64,000 bases of DNA from CAYNZV01 sp965217095. GTDB taxonomy: Bacteria > Latescibacterota > UBA2968 > UBA8231. Where the stretch lies: the NCBI GenBank assembly GCA_965217095.1, contig OZ244235.1, positions 3,968,001 to 4,032,000 of the forward strand. Direction: 5' to 3'. Positions 7,508 through 15,999 of the stretch are shown here, one piece after another. The notes beneath the pieces were generated by a model that was given only the letters and a program-made list of their open reading frames with translations, made no database searches and was not told the origin of the DNA. Position 1 is the first letter of the stretch; every line of letters starts with the position of its first letter. The translations under genes and the position numbers were made by a program.

Positions 7508-8953
7508 ATGCCAGATGAAAAGATGAACAGATATTTCGACGATTGGCGAAAGCGGGAGGAGATCGCCGAATCGATGATTCCGATCATTGGGGGCCTATAT
7601 CGTGACCATGGTGTGGTCACGACGTTGTACGGCCGGTCGCTTATCAACAAGTCGACTATCGATATCCTCAAGGCGCATCGCTTCACCCGGAAGATCCTCT
7701 CGGAGGAGCTCTCCATCCCCTCCACCAGGTCAGTTCTGGAGGCGATCTGCAAGCTGGAGCTGGCGCCAGCTCGAATCGACATCGGAAAATTGACCGCGAA
7801 TTTCGTGGAAAACGGAAATGGCGCCGATGTCGACGCCTTCGTGAAGCGGGAACTGGCGGTCATAAAAACACTGGATACGGTAGGTGATCGACCGCAGGAC
7901 GTCGTGCTCTTCGGATTCGGTCGCGTCGGCCGCATGATTGCCCGGATTCTCATCGAACGCAGTGGCGGCGGCGACAAATGGCGGTTGCGCGCCATTGTCG
8001 TACAGAAGCGCAAGAATGATAGCGTGCTCAAACGCGCCAGCCTGCTGCGGCGCGATTCGGTTCACGGCCAGTTTAACGGGACGATCACTGTCGACGAAGA
8101 GGAACAGGCGATCGTCGCCAATGGTAACATGATTCGCGTGTTATATGCGGATGGTCCCGAAAGCGTCGACTACACGAAGTATGGAATTTCCGACGCGATC
8201 GTTGTTGACAACAGCGGCGCGTGGCGCGACCGCAAGGGGCTCGGGCGGCATTTCTTGTGCGACGGTGTGGCCAAGGTCGTTCTCACAGCTCCCGGCAAGG
8301 GCGACGTGCCCAACATCGTTTACGGCGTCAACAACAACTGCATCAACGATGAAGAGAACATCATCTCCGCGGGCAGCTGCACCACCAACGCCATCGTTCC
8401 GGTGTTGAAAGCGATCCACGATCGCTTCGGCATCGAAAGTGGCCATATCGAGACCTGCCACTCTTATACGAACGACCAGAACCTCAACGACAATTTCCAT
8501 CATTTCAGTCGTAGGGGAAGGGCGGCCCCCCTGAACATGGTCATTACCGAAACGGGAGCGGCGGAAGCGGTGGGAAAGGTATTGCCCGATTTGGATGGAA
8601 GGCTCACGGCGAACGCCATCAGGGTACCTACCCCGAACGTGTCTCTGGCGATCCTGAGCCTCAACCTGAACAGCACGGTCTCGGTCGATCAGGTCAACGG
8701 TTACCTGCGCGACATCTCGCTCGAGTCGCCCCTACAGGGGCAGATCGACTTCGTTAGCTCACCGGAGGTGGTTTCCACCGACTTTATAGGCAATATGAAA
8801 GCCGGCGTTGTCGATTCACTGGCTACTATCGTTCAGGGCAGACGCTGCAACATCTACGTCTGGTACGACAACGAGTTCGGCTACAGCGTTCAGGTCGTGC
8901 GCATCCTTCAGCATGTAGCGAACCTGGAGCTACCTTCCTTCCCTCGGGTTTAA
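7508..8953 (+). CDS. gap: glyceraldehyde-3-phosphate dehydrogenase, long form
   Basis: Glycolytic and gluconeogenic enzyme converting glyceraldehyde 3-phosphate to 1,3-bisphosphoglycerate with NAD(P) and phosphate. The 481-residue chain has an N-terminal extension of about 130 residues before the nucleotide-binding F-G-F-G-R-V-G-R (136-142). The catalytic cysteine is C291 in S-C-T-T-N, and the C-terminal W-Y-D-N-E-F-G-Y motif is intact. Classical GAPDH has about 335 residues; the extended form is known from Bacteroidetes and some proteobacteria. The ATG at 7508 follows an AAGGGAGAA ribosome site. It is transcribed alone, divergent from the receptor operon and convergent with the broken lipoprotein gene. 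What the extension does is not known to me. Confidence 0.95.
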   Translation: MPDEKMNRYFDDWRKREEIAESMIPIIGGLYRDHGVVTTLYGRSLINKSTIDILKAHRFTRKILSEELSIPSTRSVLEAICKLELAPARIDIGKLTANFVENGNGADVDAFVKRELAVIKTLDTVGDRPQDVVLFGFGRVGRMIARILIERSGGGDKWRLRAIVVQKRKNDSVLKRASLLRRDSVHGQFNGTITVDEEEQAIVANGNMIRVLYADGPESVDYTKYGISDAIVVDNSGAWRDRKGLGRHFLCDGVAKVVLTAPGKGDVPNIVYGVNNNCINDEENIISAGSCTTNAIVPVLKAIHDRFGIESGHIETCHSYTNDQNLNDNFHHFSRRGRAAPLNMVITETGAAEAVGKVLPDLDGRLTANAIRVPTPNVSLAILSLNLNSTVSVDQVNGYLRDISLESPLQGQIDFVSSPEVVSTDFIGNMKAGVVDSLATIVQGRRCNIYVWYDNEFGYSVQVVRILQHVANLELPSFPRV

Positions 8954-8963
8954 CCGCCGTTTC

Positions 8964-9460
8964 TCAGTCGGCCGAGCGTTTGTTCAACGCACCATTTCGA
9001 ACCATGGGCAGGTTGGATAGGTTGGTGAAGAGATACCGGTTGTCGCCGAGCTGTATTCCGGTGTCTCCGAAAATCAGATCGACGGTGTAGATCCTGCTGC
9101 CATTGCTCACCAGATTCATGTCCTGGTAGTCGAAGTATTCACCATCCGTGAGCTCGAACACGTAGGTGCAGCTACGGCCGGTACACGCCTCTTTCCAGTA
9201 CATCCCTTGCGCCCAGAACAGTGTGCTTTGAGAATCGGGCAGCCGCGATCCCGGGTGTGCCGTCAGAATCTCGGTGCGCACGGTGAGGTGGCCATCCTGG
9301 AAGGTCCAGAACCGAACGAGCTCTGCGTCAATGGGTTTGTACTCCATCGAGGGCAGCTGGGTGTCTTGGTAGCGGAACAGAACCTGCCCATCCAGTCGAT
9401 CCTGCTGTGTGGTGGCCGTGGGGCTTTGTCCGCATGCAAACAGCGCAATAAAGAGAAGAT
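8964..9460 (-). pseudogene. putative lipoprotein gene, 5' end split off by an IS1595-family insertion
   Basis: This is the main part of a small secreted protein of unknown family. Joining the codons left of the insertion sequence with the 26-bp stub at 10592-10617, counting the duplicated target once, restores a start with a lipobox: M-R-I-A-T-Y-L-L-F-I-A-L-F-A-C. The cysteine would be the lipidated residue, and the intact protein would have about 170 residues. The mature part holds two cysteines in C-T-G-R-S-C and a tail with F-G-D-T-G-I-Q-L-G-D. In the present allele the frame enters insertion-sequence DNA at 9461, so the signal peptide is lost and the gene is probably inactive. No function can be assigned. 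Confidence 0.65.
9451..9460. repeat. left target-site duplication of the IS1595-family element
   Basis: The 10-bp sequence AAGAGAAGAT occurs directly outside both ends of the insertion sequence (9451-9460 and 10592-10601). IS1595-family elements usually make 8-bp duplications, so two of the ten bases may match by chance or this member makes a longer duplication. It lies inside the signal-peptide codons of the lipoprotein gene. Confidence 0.85.
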
Positions 9461-9483
9461 GGGGGTATCCATTTAACCGGAGT
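9461..9483. repeat. left terminal inverted repeat of the IS1595-family element
   Basis: Twenty-three bases identical to the reverse complement of 10569-10591. The repeat begins with five Gs directly at the target duplication and lies 15 bp beyond the transposase stop. Confidence 0.9.
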
Positions 9484-9498
9484 GCGTCGCGACCCCCA

Positions 9499-10551
9499 TC
9501 AGTGTTCGGCCGCCGACCGCCACGGCCGGTTTGCCCCTGGGCGTTCCAGGCTCGTGGGATGCCCTCGCCGTTTGGGCGGCTCGGGGGGCGGCTTCCTCGG
9601 CCGTCGGCTGGCAATGAGATCCTGGAAACGCATCGGCTCGTGGGCCACGGCCAGCTCGAGCACGCGATAAAACACCATGCCGCGGCTGCGGGAGCGGCGG
9701 CGATTGAAGCGGAACACGAACTCGTTGAGGTAGTGGCTCATGTGGGTACTGTCGGCGGCCCCTTGATGCGTTCCCAGCAGCCACCGCTTGGCCAGTGAGA
9801 CAACGCGGTGCACGGCGGGCAACAGCTTGTTGGGATCATCGCCCCGAGCGCGGGCCGCGCCCTGGCTGCGCCGATCGTGCTCGTAGCCGAGCTGAGCCAG
9901 TCCCTGATAAGCGGGCCACCCGTCGGTGATGATCGTCGAGCCCGGCTCGACGTGATCCATCACGAACGCGTGCAAGGTCTCGGCAGAGGCATCGGCCAGT
10001 GGCGACATGCGGCACCGCCCCAATCCTCTCGGCTCATGAACCTCAACTGCGATACCGGTCAGCACCTTCTTGCCCCTAGCGCGGCCACCGGCCAGCCCAG
10101 GCTCGGCGCCGCCGATGTAGGTCTCGTCCACCTGTACCGTCCCGCTCAGCAGATCCCGACCGGGACGTACCAACACCGACCGCAGGCGGTGCAGCATGGC
10201 CCAGGCAGTCTGGTAGGAGCTGATCTCCAGTACTCGCTTCAAGCTCAACGCCGAGATCCCGTCTTTACCGGTGGCGAACAGCCAGCAGGCGGTGTACCAT
10301 ATCGTCAAGGGTGTCCGCGTCCGATCGAAGATCGTACCGGCCGTCACCGAACTGCGTGTCGAACACGCCGGACACATGAAGCGGCCATCGCCCAAGCGCC
10401 AACCGCCTTCGTGGCCGCAACTCGGACAGACGAAGCCGTCGGGCCACCGCAGCCATTCGAGGTAGTCCAGGCAGTCCGCATCGGTTCGAAACCAGGCTTG
10501 AAACTCGCCAACCGAGCCCGGGTAGTGCTTGCCAGCGCGAGGATACGCCAT
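9499..10551 (-). CDS. IS1595-family transposase (ISXO2-like DDE)
   Basis: A 350-residue transposase that catalyses cut-and-paste or replicative movement of the element. The N-terminal zinc ribbon has C42, C45, C60 and C63 (C-P-S-C and C-P-A-C). The ISXO2-like catalytic domain starts with V-D-E-T-Y-I-G-G, followed by the second acidic site in I-I-T-D-G-W-P-A-Y and N-E-F-V-F-R-F-N-R-R near the C-terminus. The ATG at 10551 is 17 bp inside the right inverted repeat. Length and domain order are complete for the family and no frameshift is seen. Confidence 0.95.
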   Translation of the reverse strand: MAYPRAGKHYPGSVGEFQAWFRTDADCLDYLEWLRWPDGFVCPSCGHEGGWRLGDGRFMCPACSTRSSVTAGTIFDRTRTPLTIWYTACWLFATGKDGISALSLKRVLEISSYQTAWAMLHRLRSVLVRPGRDLLSGTVQVDETYIGGAEPGLAGGRARGKKVLTGIAVEVHEPRGLGRCRMSPLADASAETLHAFVMDHVEPGSTIITDGWPAYQGLAQLGYEHDRRSQGAARARGDDPNKLLPAVHRVVSLAKRWLLGTHQGAADSTHMSHYLNEFVFRFNRRRSRSRGMVFYRVLELAVAHEPMRFQDLIASRRPRKPPPEPPKRRGHPTSLERPGANRPWRSAAEH

Positions 10552-10568
10552 GCACTGAACATATGGTA

Positions 10569-10591
10569 ACTCCGGTTAAATGGATACCCCC
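10569..10591. repeat. right terminal inverted repeat of the IS1595-family element
   Basis: Reverse complement of 9461-9483 without mismatch over 23 bases. It lies just upstream of the transposase start. The same terminus, one G shorter, recurs at 54400. Confidence 0.9.
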
Positions 10592-10617
10592 AAGAGAAGA
10601 TATGTTGCAATTCGCAT
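10592..10617 (-). pseudogene. 5' stub of the split lipoprotein gene
   Basis: Reading from the ATG at 10617, eight codons plus the duplicated target sequence give the first residues of the lipoprotein (M-R-I-A-T-Y-L-L). An AAGGAAG ribosome site lies about 8 nt upstream. The frame then runs into the insertion sequence. Together with 8964-9460 it forms the original gene. Confidence 0.6.
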
Positions 10618-10999
10618 GGTGTGCTTCCTTTCGCCGGGCATCGAGACCGTTAACAAGCAGGAACGACCCTGAGGTCGATTCCGCGAGGTGGTTCGTCACC
10701 GATCGAATCAGGAAGCCCGGTTCCAGATGGCAATAAAAAAACCGGCCCGAAAAAGGCCGGTTGGAAGCATGCGCACGCATTGCGGGGTGGGGCTACAACT
10801 GTGCTCTATGGACCTCTCGATTGATCGGGTTGAATCTGCTGCGTTTCGACCAGTCTACAATCATAGATCTGATTGCCCTCCTACAGGTGCAGTCCTTGCG
10901 TGGCGACGATGGTGGTCGTTTACTGTCATTGCCGGCACTTGATACCGCTTAGTAGTATCTATCGACACGTTCTGAAAATCTCTTTAATCGTCCAGTTGA
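10618..10999. other. intergenic stretch with no gene seen
   Basis: About 380 bp without a convincing coding frame on either strand. On the minus strand it is the 3' region of the radical SAM gene and ends in the hairpin terminator at 10735-10762. The roughly 240 nt between the stop at 11000 and that terminator could be a long untranslated tail or hold a small RNA. I found no match to a known RNA family by eye. Confidence 0.4.
10735..10762 (-). terminator. rho-independent terminator of the 20760-11000 operon
   Basis: On the minus strand a perfect 8-bp stem (AACCGGCC / GGCCGGTT, loop of 7) is followed by a run of seven T. It lies about 240 nt after the stop of the radical SAM gene and before the lipoprotein stub, so it fits as the end of the long minus-strand operon. 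Confidence 0.8.
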
Positions 11000-12343
11000 T
11001 CAGGTGTAACGAGCGTTGCGGTATTTGAGATCGTAGAATTCTGGGAGCAGCTGATCCACCTGGAGCAATCCTTTTCGCGTTAGCTCGATCAGGTCGTGGT
11101 TGAAAACCAACAGCTGTTCCCCTTCGAGGCCCTGCAGCACCGGCAAGAAACGGGTGACGATGTCAACGCCGAACTTTTCTTGGAAGTAGGACGGACTCAG
11201 CCGGCCCACCTTCAATTGCAGGATGAACTCCCGTGTCAGCCGCTCGGCCGCATCGGTGACGAAACCACGTTCCAATGGAAGACGACCCTCCTGCAGCGCC
11301 TTCAAGTAGGGGTCCCACTCGGCTAGATTCTGAAAGTGTACCCCACCCACGTGAGAAAAGGAAGCCACACCGGTTCCGATCATGTCGCTGCTTTGCCATA
11401 CCGCGTCCCGGTAGACGAATTCGCCGTTCCCTCCTGCCCGGGTCAAGGTGTAGGCACTGGATGCTTCGAATCCGGCTGCTTCAAACTGTTCCATGGCGTA
11501 AGCGTGCCAGGCGCGCTTGGTTTCCCAGTTGGCGAAGCTGTGGTCGGTACCGGAAGCGAGCTCTTTGGAGTATACGGTATTGTGCGGGAGCTCCATCTGG
11601 TAGATGGTTACGCTGTCCGGCTCCAAAGCAATGGTCCGGCTCACCGTCTCCTTCCAGCTCTCCCACGATTCGCCCACCATGCCGGCGATCAAGTCGACAT
11701 TCAACTGTTCGAATTCGAGCTCGCGAATCCAAGGCATGACCTGGTAGATCTCGGGAGAACGATGGGCGCGGCCGTTGCTGGCGAGAATCTCGTCGTTCAG
11801 ATTCTCGATGCCCAGGCTGAGGCGCGTAACCCCGATCTCCTTGATCGCTTTCAACTTTGCTTGGGTCAGCGTGCCCGGCTCACATTCGAAAGCCACTTCC
11901 CGCGCGCCCTCCCAGGAGATGCGCTGTTGCGCGCGGGCAACAAATTGCCGCAGGTGGCGGGCGCTTATATAGGAGGGGGTACCGCCACCAAAGTATATGA
12001 AGGTGAGGTCCCGTCCCTGTACGCCAGGAAGTTCAGCGTAGATCTCCAGCTCCCGTATCAATCCGTCGAGGTACTGTTCGATGTCGGAACTGTTTTTGTC
12101 CGTATACACGCGGAAATAACAAAAGCGGCACCGCATGCGACAGAAAGGGATGTGGATATAGAGCCCAAGCTGGGTTTCCGGAGCAGCCGGGGAGCTGTTT
12201 AGGACCTCGTAGGCATCGCCAACCCCTTCCTCCTTCCAGAACGAGTACGGCGGATAGTTGGAGACGAAGACACTCCCTATCTCGGTCTGGGCCCGCTCTT
12301 TACGTGTCGTTGCGGGGTCTGGATTGGTGGTCTGACTATTCAA
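11000..12343 (-). CDS. HemN-like radical SAM protein
   Basis: A 447-residue radical SAM enzyme of the HemN/HemW type. The iron-sulfur cluster motif C-x3-C-x2-C is at C68, C72 and C75 and is preceded by Y-I-H-I-P-F, as in coproporphyrinogen oxidase relatives. G-G-G-T-P and the G-T-G-V-A-S-F-S-H region are also present, followed by a HemN-type C-terminal domain. It could be a heme-chaperone-like or another radical enzyme; the divergence does not justify calling it HemN. The TTG at 12343 overlaps the propeller stop as TTGA, with GGAGAG upstream. Earlier in-frame codons read the propeller gene out of frame. As the last gene of the operon it may act on a cofactor or substrate of the upstream dehydrogenases. 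Confidence 0.82.
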   Translation of the reverse strand: MNSQTTNPDPATTRKERAQTEIGSVFVSNYPPYSFWKEEGVGDAYEVLNSSPAAPETQLGLYIHIPFCRMRCRFCYFRVYTDKNSSDIEQYLDGLIRELEIYAELPGVQGRDLTFIYFGGGTPSYISARHLRQFVARAQQRISWEGAREVAFECEPGTLTQAKLKAIKEIGVTRLSLGIENLNDEILASNGRAHRSPEIYQVMPWIRELEFEQLNVDLIAGMVGESWESWKETVSRTIALEPDSVTIYQMELPHNTVYSKELASGTDHSFANWETKRAWHAYAMEQFEAAGFEASSAYTLTRAGGNGEFVYRDAVWQSSDMIGTGVASFSHVGGVHFQNLAEWDPYLKALQEGRLPLERGFVTDAAERLTREFILQLKVGRLSPSYFQEKFGVDIVTRFLPVLQGLEGEQLLVFNHDLIELTRKGLLQVDQLLPEFYDLKYRNARYT

Positions 12344-13446
12344 GGTTGCTCTCCGAAGCAGTACAGGTTTCCGTTTTCGGCACCGATTACAAGCCGGTCC
12401 TCCGCCATGGATGGGGAGGCGACGATGCCCGCGCCAGTAGCGAAACGCCAACGCTCCTCTCCGGAAGATAGGTCGAGACCGAAAAGGGTGCCGCCGGCAG
12501 TACCGAAATAGACCCGCCCAGATGCGACCACCGGCGAAGAGTCGACTTTCGAACCCGCGGCAAAGCTCCACAGCAGTTGTCCTGTTGTCGGGTGCAGCGC
12601 ACGCACGAATTTGTCACGGCCGGCAACGACGATGTGCTCGGGAAGCACCGCGGCCGAAGCGTAGAACGGAAACCGGTGGTCGATTTCTCGATACCTCCAC
12701 GCCACCTCTCCTGATTCCAGATCGAGAGCAACAAACTCGTCGCCAAAGGTCCCCAGGTAGACGAACCTTCCCAACACTGCGGGGCTCGCCGCGGCGTAGG
12801 AACCCAAGGTGATCTGGTCCAGCTCGCCGCCAGTCTGGGTGTCTATTACGCGCAACAACCCGTCGCAGCCGGCGACCAGCACCTTACCGTCGACGACCGG
12901 ACAGGAAGCGTGCACGTACCCTTCGGTCTCGAACCTCCACATCTCGTCTCCGGTTTCTCGGTTGATGCAGTAGAGCCGTTGGTCGTAAGACCCGAAGAAC
13001 AATCGCTCGCCGCTGGCGACGGCAGACGAAACGATAGCGTCCTCCGCGGCAAAGGTCCACCGCTGCGATCCGTTCGCAGCGTTCAGACTGTGAAACCTGC
13101 CGGCCTCGTCACCAAAAAAGATCCCTCCTTCGTGTACCAGCGGCGAGGATTTGATGGCTGCAAGCGCCGAGTATTTCCACTTGAGTTTTCCCGAATTCAG
13201 GTCGACGGCGTAGAGCGTGCTGTCCATCGATCCTACGTAGACGACTTGGCCGAGAATGGCCGCCGTGGATTCGATCGGAGCTCGCGTGGAGAAGGTCCAG
13301 AGAAGCTGTGGTGTTGTCGGCAGGTTGGCCGCACTAACGCCCGACATCTGCGGGTCGCCGCGAAAGCTGGGCCAGCTATCGCGCGCGAAGCAAGGCGACA
13401 GCAGGACCAGTTGCCAGACGAAGATCCGCAGAAGCCGTCCGCCCAT
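12340..13446 (-). CDS. secreted PQQ-like beta-propeller protein
   Basis: A 368-residue exported protein. A signal peptide (about residues 1-21, ending C-F-A) is followed by D-S-W-P-S-F-R-G-D. After it come repeated blades of the type V-Y-V-G-S-x-D-x-x-L-Y-A-V-D-L-x-S-G, characteristic of PQQ-like or BamB-like propellers. There are about seven blades and no separate catalytic domain is visible. Such proteins act as scaffolds or ligand binders in the periplasm or on the surface. The start shares one base with the alcohol dehydrogenase stop (TGATG), and its own stop overlaps the radical SAM start. It is the third propeller of this operon. Whether PQQ is bound cannot be told. Confidence 0.83.
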   Translation of the reverse strand: MGGRLLRIFVWQLVLLSPCFARDSWPSFRGDPQMSGVSAANLPTTPQLLWTFSTRAPIESTAAILGQVVYVGSMDSTLYAVDLNSGKLKWKYSALAAIKSSPLVHEGGIFFGDEAGRFHSLNAANGSQRWTFAAEDAIVSSAVASGERLFFGSYDQRLYCINRETGDEMWRFETEGYVHASCPVVDGKVLVAGCDGLLRVIDTQTGGELDQITLGSYAAASPAVLGRFVYLGTFGDEFVALDLESGEVAWRYREIDHRFPFYASAAVLPEHIVVAGRDKFVRALHPTTGQLLWSFAAGSKVDSSPVVASGRVYFGTAGGTLFGLDLSSGEERWRFATGAGIVASPSMAEDRLVIGAENGNLYCFGEQP

Positions 13447-14561
13447 CAGAAAGCGGCCCTATAGAACTCGAGAAGGTCGGACAGCCCTGGTGCCCGCGGA
13501 TTGAAACGGGCGGTCCACTGCTCGGCGGCGTCGGCGGCGAGGTCGGGTAGAATTTCCTCGGGCACCGGGATTTCTCGCAATTGTTGAGGCAATCCCGCCA
13601 TGGCACGAACCACCGCCAGACGCTCTATCATCTCCTCGGCACCACCTCCCAACACTTCGTATTCCCGAAACATCTCTACGGCGTTGTGGCGTATAACATG
13701 TGGCAACATCAAGCCGACCGCAGCGCCGTGAGACACATCGTACCGCGCCGATAGCGGATTGGCGCAGGCGTGCGCGGCCCCAAGCATGGAGTGTTCGATG
13801 GCAACGCCCGCAAAATGAGCCCCCGTCAACATTGCCTGCCATGGTTCGGTATCCTCGGTTCCGGCAAGCACCGTCTCGTAGTTCCTGTCCAGCAGGCGCC
13901 AGGCCTCCGCCGCGAACATCTGCGACACCGGGTTGCGCCGCGTGCAGACGTAACTCTCCACAGCGTGGGCCATGGCATCCAAACCGGTGGCAGCCACAAC
14001 CTCGCGGGGGGCGCTGGGTGCCAGAAGGGGGTCGAGAATGACCACGGCAAATTTCGCCTTGCTGTCGCCACACGCCATTTTGCGATGGGATTCGTCCTCG
14101 GCGATTACCGCGAACGATTGGGCTTCGCTGCCGGTGCCGGCGGTTGTTGGGATTCCGATCGCGGGCAGCATCGGCCTGGTCGCCCGGTTGATGCCCCGGT
14201 AATCCTCCATGCTACCGCCGTTGGTATGGATGAAATTGATCCCCTTGGCGCAGTCCATGGCACTGCCGCCACCGAGGCCGACGATGAGGTCGATGGCGCC
14301 GCATTGATGCGCAAAGTCGGCCCCGACCCGGACGTTGTTCGCCGTTGGGTTCTCTTCCACCTGATCGAAGATGTGGCATTCGTCGACTGACCCGGTGAGC
14401 AGGTCAAACGCCTGGGTGGTCAGACCGCAGCGGGTGATCCCCGGGTCGGAAACCAACAGAATCTGGCGGGCTCCAAATTGTTCAGGGAGGCTGCGGAGGT
14501 CGTCCAGGCGCCCGGCGCCAACCAGCACCTCCGGAGTGCACTGGAACTCAAACGAGGGCAT
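13446..14561 (-). CDS. iron-containing alcohol dehydrogenase
   Basis: A 371-residue group III alcohol dehydrogenase, interconverting an alcohol and an aldehyde or ketone with NAD(P). It has G-G-G-S-A-M-D at 97-103 and P-T-T-A-G-T-G-S-E at 138-146 for nucleotide binding. All four metal ligands appear to be present: D195 and H199 in G-L-D-A-M-A-H, H264 and H278. The start lies 14 bp inside the end of the aldehyde dehydrogenase gene, so the two are coupled and probably act in sequence. The substrate is unknown. Confidence 0.92.
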   Translation of the reverse strand: MPSFEFQCTPEVLVGAGRLDDLRSLPEQFGARQILLVSDPGITRCGLTTQAFDLLTGSVDECHIFDQVEENPTANNVRVGADFAHQCGAIDLIVGLGGGSAMDCAKGINFIHTNGGSMEDYRGINRATRPMLPAIGIPTTAGTGSEAQSFAVIAEDESHRKMACGDSKAKFAVVILDPLLAPSAPREVVAATGLDAMAHAVESYVCTRRNPVSQMFAAEAWRLLDRNYETVLAGTEDTEPWQAMLTGAHFAGVAIEHSMLGAAHACANPLSARYDVSHGAAVGLMLPHVIRHNAVEMFREYEVLGGGAEEMIERLAVVRAMAGLPQQLREIPVPEEILPDLAADAAEQWTARFNPRAPGLSDLLEFYRAAF

Positions 14562-15999
14562 CTTGCAGTGGCCCGGAGCTCCTGATCTGCAGCGCTCGTT
14601 GGTGGTACAGCAGTTCGAAGAGATTGCCCTCGTGGGGCTGGTCCCACTCTAGACGGTTGGTCCTGATCGGTCCGATGTTGAGACGATCGATGGTAGGAGT
14701 GGTGAGCAATTCGGCAACAAAATCCTGCTGATCGGACAGCGCCGTTACCACCAGGCTCGGCCCGATCAGGTTCAACAGCTCCGCCTGTGGCGCCTGGACC
14801 ACACTTACAAACGGGAAGAGGAATTCGGTGTTGGCCAGCGGGTGCGAGCCATCTTCGCACCATACGACGGTTGGCAACAAAAAGCTGCAGCCGTCTAACT
14901 GGGTGAAACGCGGCCCCTGGCGATAGCGGGCAGTCAGGTCTTCCGCCCCGGGAATGCCCAACTGCGACTCGATCAACTGGTCGATGCCGCGCGCGACGTC
15001 CGGGTTGCTGAACGCGGCGATCTGGGCGCGATCGTCGGTGAGACCTCGGGCTTCGATCTTCGCCAGCCGGCGCCCCAACTCCTCGGCCAGCTCGCGCCCG
15101 TGAGCCGACGTCCACACGCCGGAGGCATTGATGCAGGAGCGGCCGCCGTTGTCGACTACGGAGTGTTCGATGAGATCAAGATAGTCGGACCACCGCGGTG
15201 CCTCGTCGGCGCCAAAGAGGATCTTGCTGCGTCCGGGACCGTGGATTTGAACCCCGGGTTCGGTGCGCCACGGCTCGACGGTGGCTCCACCTCCGAACAG
15301 GAGGGAGCGTCCACACTGCAGCAGAATCTCGGCCGCGCCGCTGTGATCGGTGGGATAGAAGCTGAACGCGGCCGCTGGACAGCCGGCAGCCATAAATGCC
15401 TGGGCGATCCGAAACGGCGTCCAGGGTTCCTCCGCGCCTGGTTTTAGAACCACCGGGACCTTGAGTGGAATGGAAGGCAACCACAGCGAGTGGACCCCGG
15501 GGGAATTGCTCGGCAGGACGCAACCGAGAGCCTGGGTCTGGCACAGATAGCTGAGGTTGCGACCGTTTGGATTGGTGCCGGCCCCGTCGTCGAGCACGGT
15601 CATATCCAGTCCACGGGTCAAACCATCAAGGACCTTCTCCATCAACGTCAAGACCGTGGAGATCTTCTCCATGTTGGCACGACAGAGAACGCGAGGCAGA
15701 CCGGTGCTTGCCGAGGTCTGGGTGACATAATCGTCCGGCGTCTGGACCGAGTCCCCCAGCGGCAGCTCGCCCTCCATGAACAGGTTCGCCGCCCGGTGGC
15801 AGAGCTCCATCAACGCGCCGCTATCAAACTCGGCCAGCCGCTGCTTGTGAGTGGGGGCAGCCGCAAGATCGCGCGCGATCAATCCCCGGTTGGCCAGGCT
15901 GACCTCGGCCAGCGGCTCTCCCGATCGAATATCCCGCACGATGTTTTTCTTCAGGCTTTCGTACGGCGTGCCGGCGCGCAGGATAGGTAGGTGCAGCAT
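14548..15999 (-). CDS. aldehyde dehydrogenase / acyl reductase family protein
   Basis: A 483-residue NAD(P)-dependent protein of the aldehyde dehydrogenase superfamily. Recognisable segments are L-P-S-N-S-P-G-V-H at 162-170, V-V-L-K-P-G at 183-188 with the cofactor lysine K186, and the catalytic cysteine C289 in N-G-G-R-S-C. Because a LuxE-like acyl-activating enzyme lies directly before it, it may work as an acyl reductase (LuxC-like) giving an aldehyde, or in the reverse direction. The ATG at 15999 shares a base with the upstream stop (TAATG). Codons further upstream belong to the previous gene read out of frame. Confidence 0.85.
   Translation of the reverse strand: MLHLPILRAGTPYESLKKNIVRDIRSGEPLAEVSLANRGLIARDLAAAPTHKQRLAEFDSGALMELCHRAANLFMEGELPLGDSVQTPDDYVTQTSASTGLPRVLCRANMEKISTVLTLMEKVLDGLTRGLDMTVLDDGAGTNPNGRNLSYLCQTQALGCVLPSNSPGVHSLWLPSIPLKVPVVLKPGAEEPWTPFRIAQAFMAAGCPAAAFSFYPTDHSGAAEILLQCGRSLLFGGGATVEPWRTEPGVQIHGPGRSKILFGADEAPRWSDYLDLIEHSVVDNGGRSCINASGVWTSAHGRELAEELGRRLAKIEARGLTDDRAQIAAFSNPDVARGIDQLIESQLGIPGAEDLTARYRQGPRFTQLDGCSFLLPTVVWCEDGSHPLANTEFLFPFVSVVQAPQAELLNLIGPSLVVTALSDQQDFVAELLTTPTIDRLNIGPIRTNRLEWDQPHEGNLFELLYHQRALQIRSSGPLQDALV

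Larger units (their letters stand above)
9461..10591 (-). mobile_element. complete IS1595-family insertion sequence (1131 bp)
   Basis: The element is bounded by 23-bp perfect inverted repeats (9461-9483 and 10569-10591) starting GGGGGTATCC and is flanked by a direct repeat of the target. It holds one transposase gene on the minus strand. Everything needed for mobility appears intact, which suggests recent insertion. A 122-bp piece of the same element, from the transposase-start end, is at 54400-54521, so the genome has hosted more than one copy. Confidence 0.92.

Noticed and set aside
7177..8031. N-terminal extension of the TonB receptor frame to 8031
   Set aside because: The upstream part reads the GAPDH gene on the opposite strand and the aldo/keto reductase remnant. 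The signal peptide begins at the TTG at 7176.
10618..10999. 6S RNA or similar known small RNA
   Set aside because: The closing stems and central bubble expected of 6S RNA could not be matched by eye, so only an unassigned noncoding region is reported.
11000..12343. hemN (coproporphyrinogen III oxidase)
   Set aside because: The cluster motif is HemN-like, but many HemN/HemW relatives lack that activity and the operon is not a heme operon.
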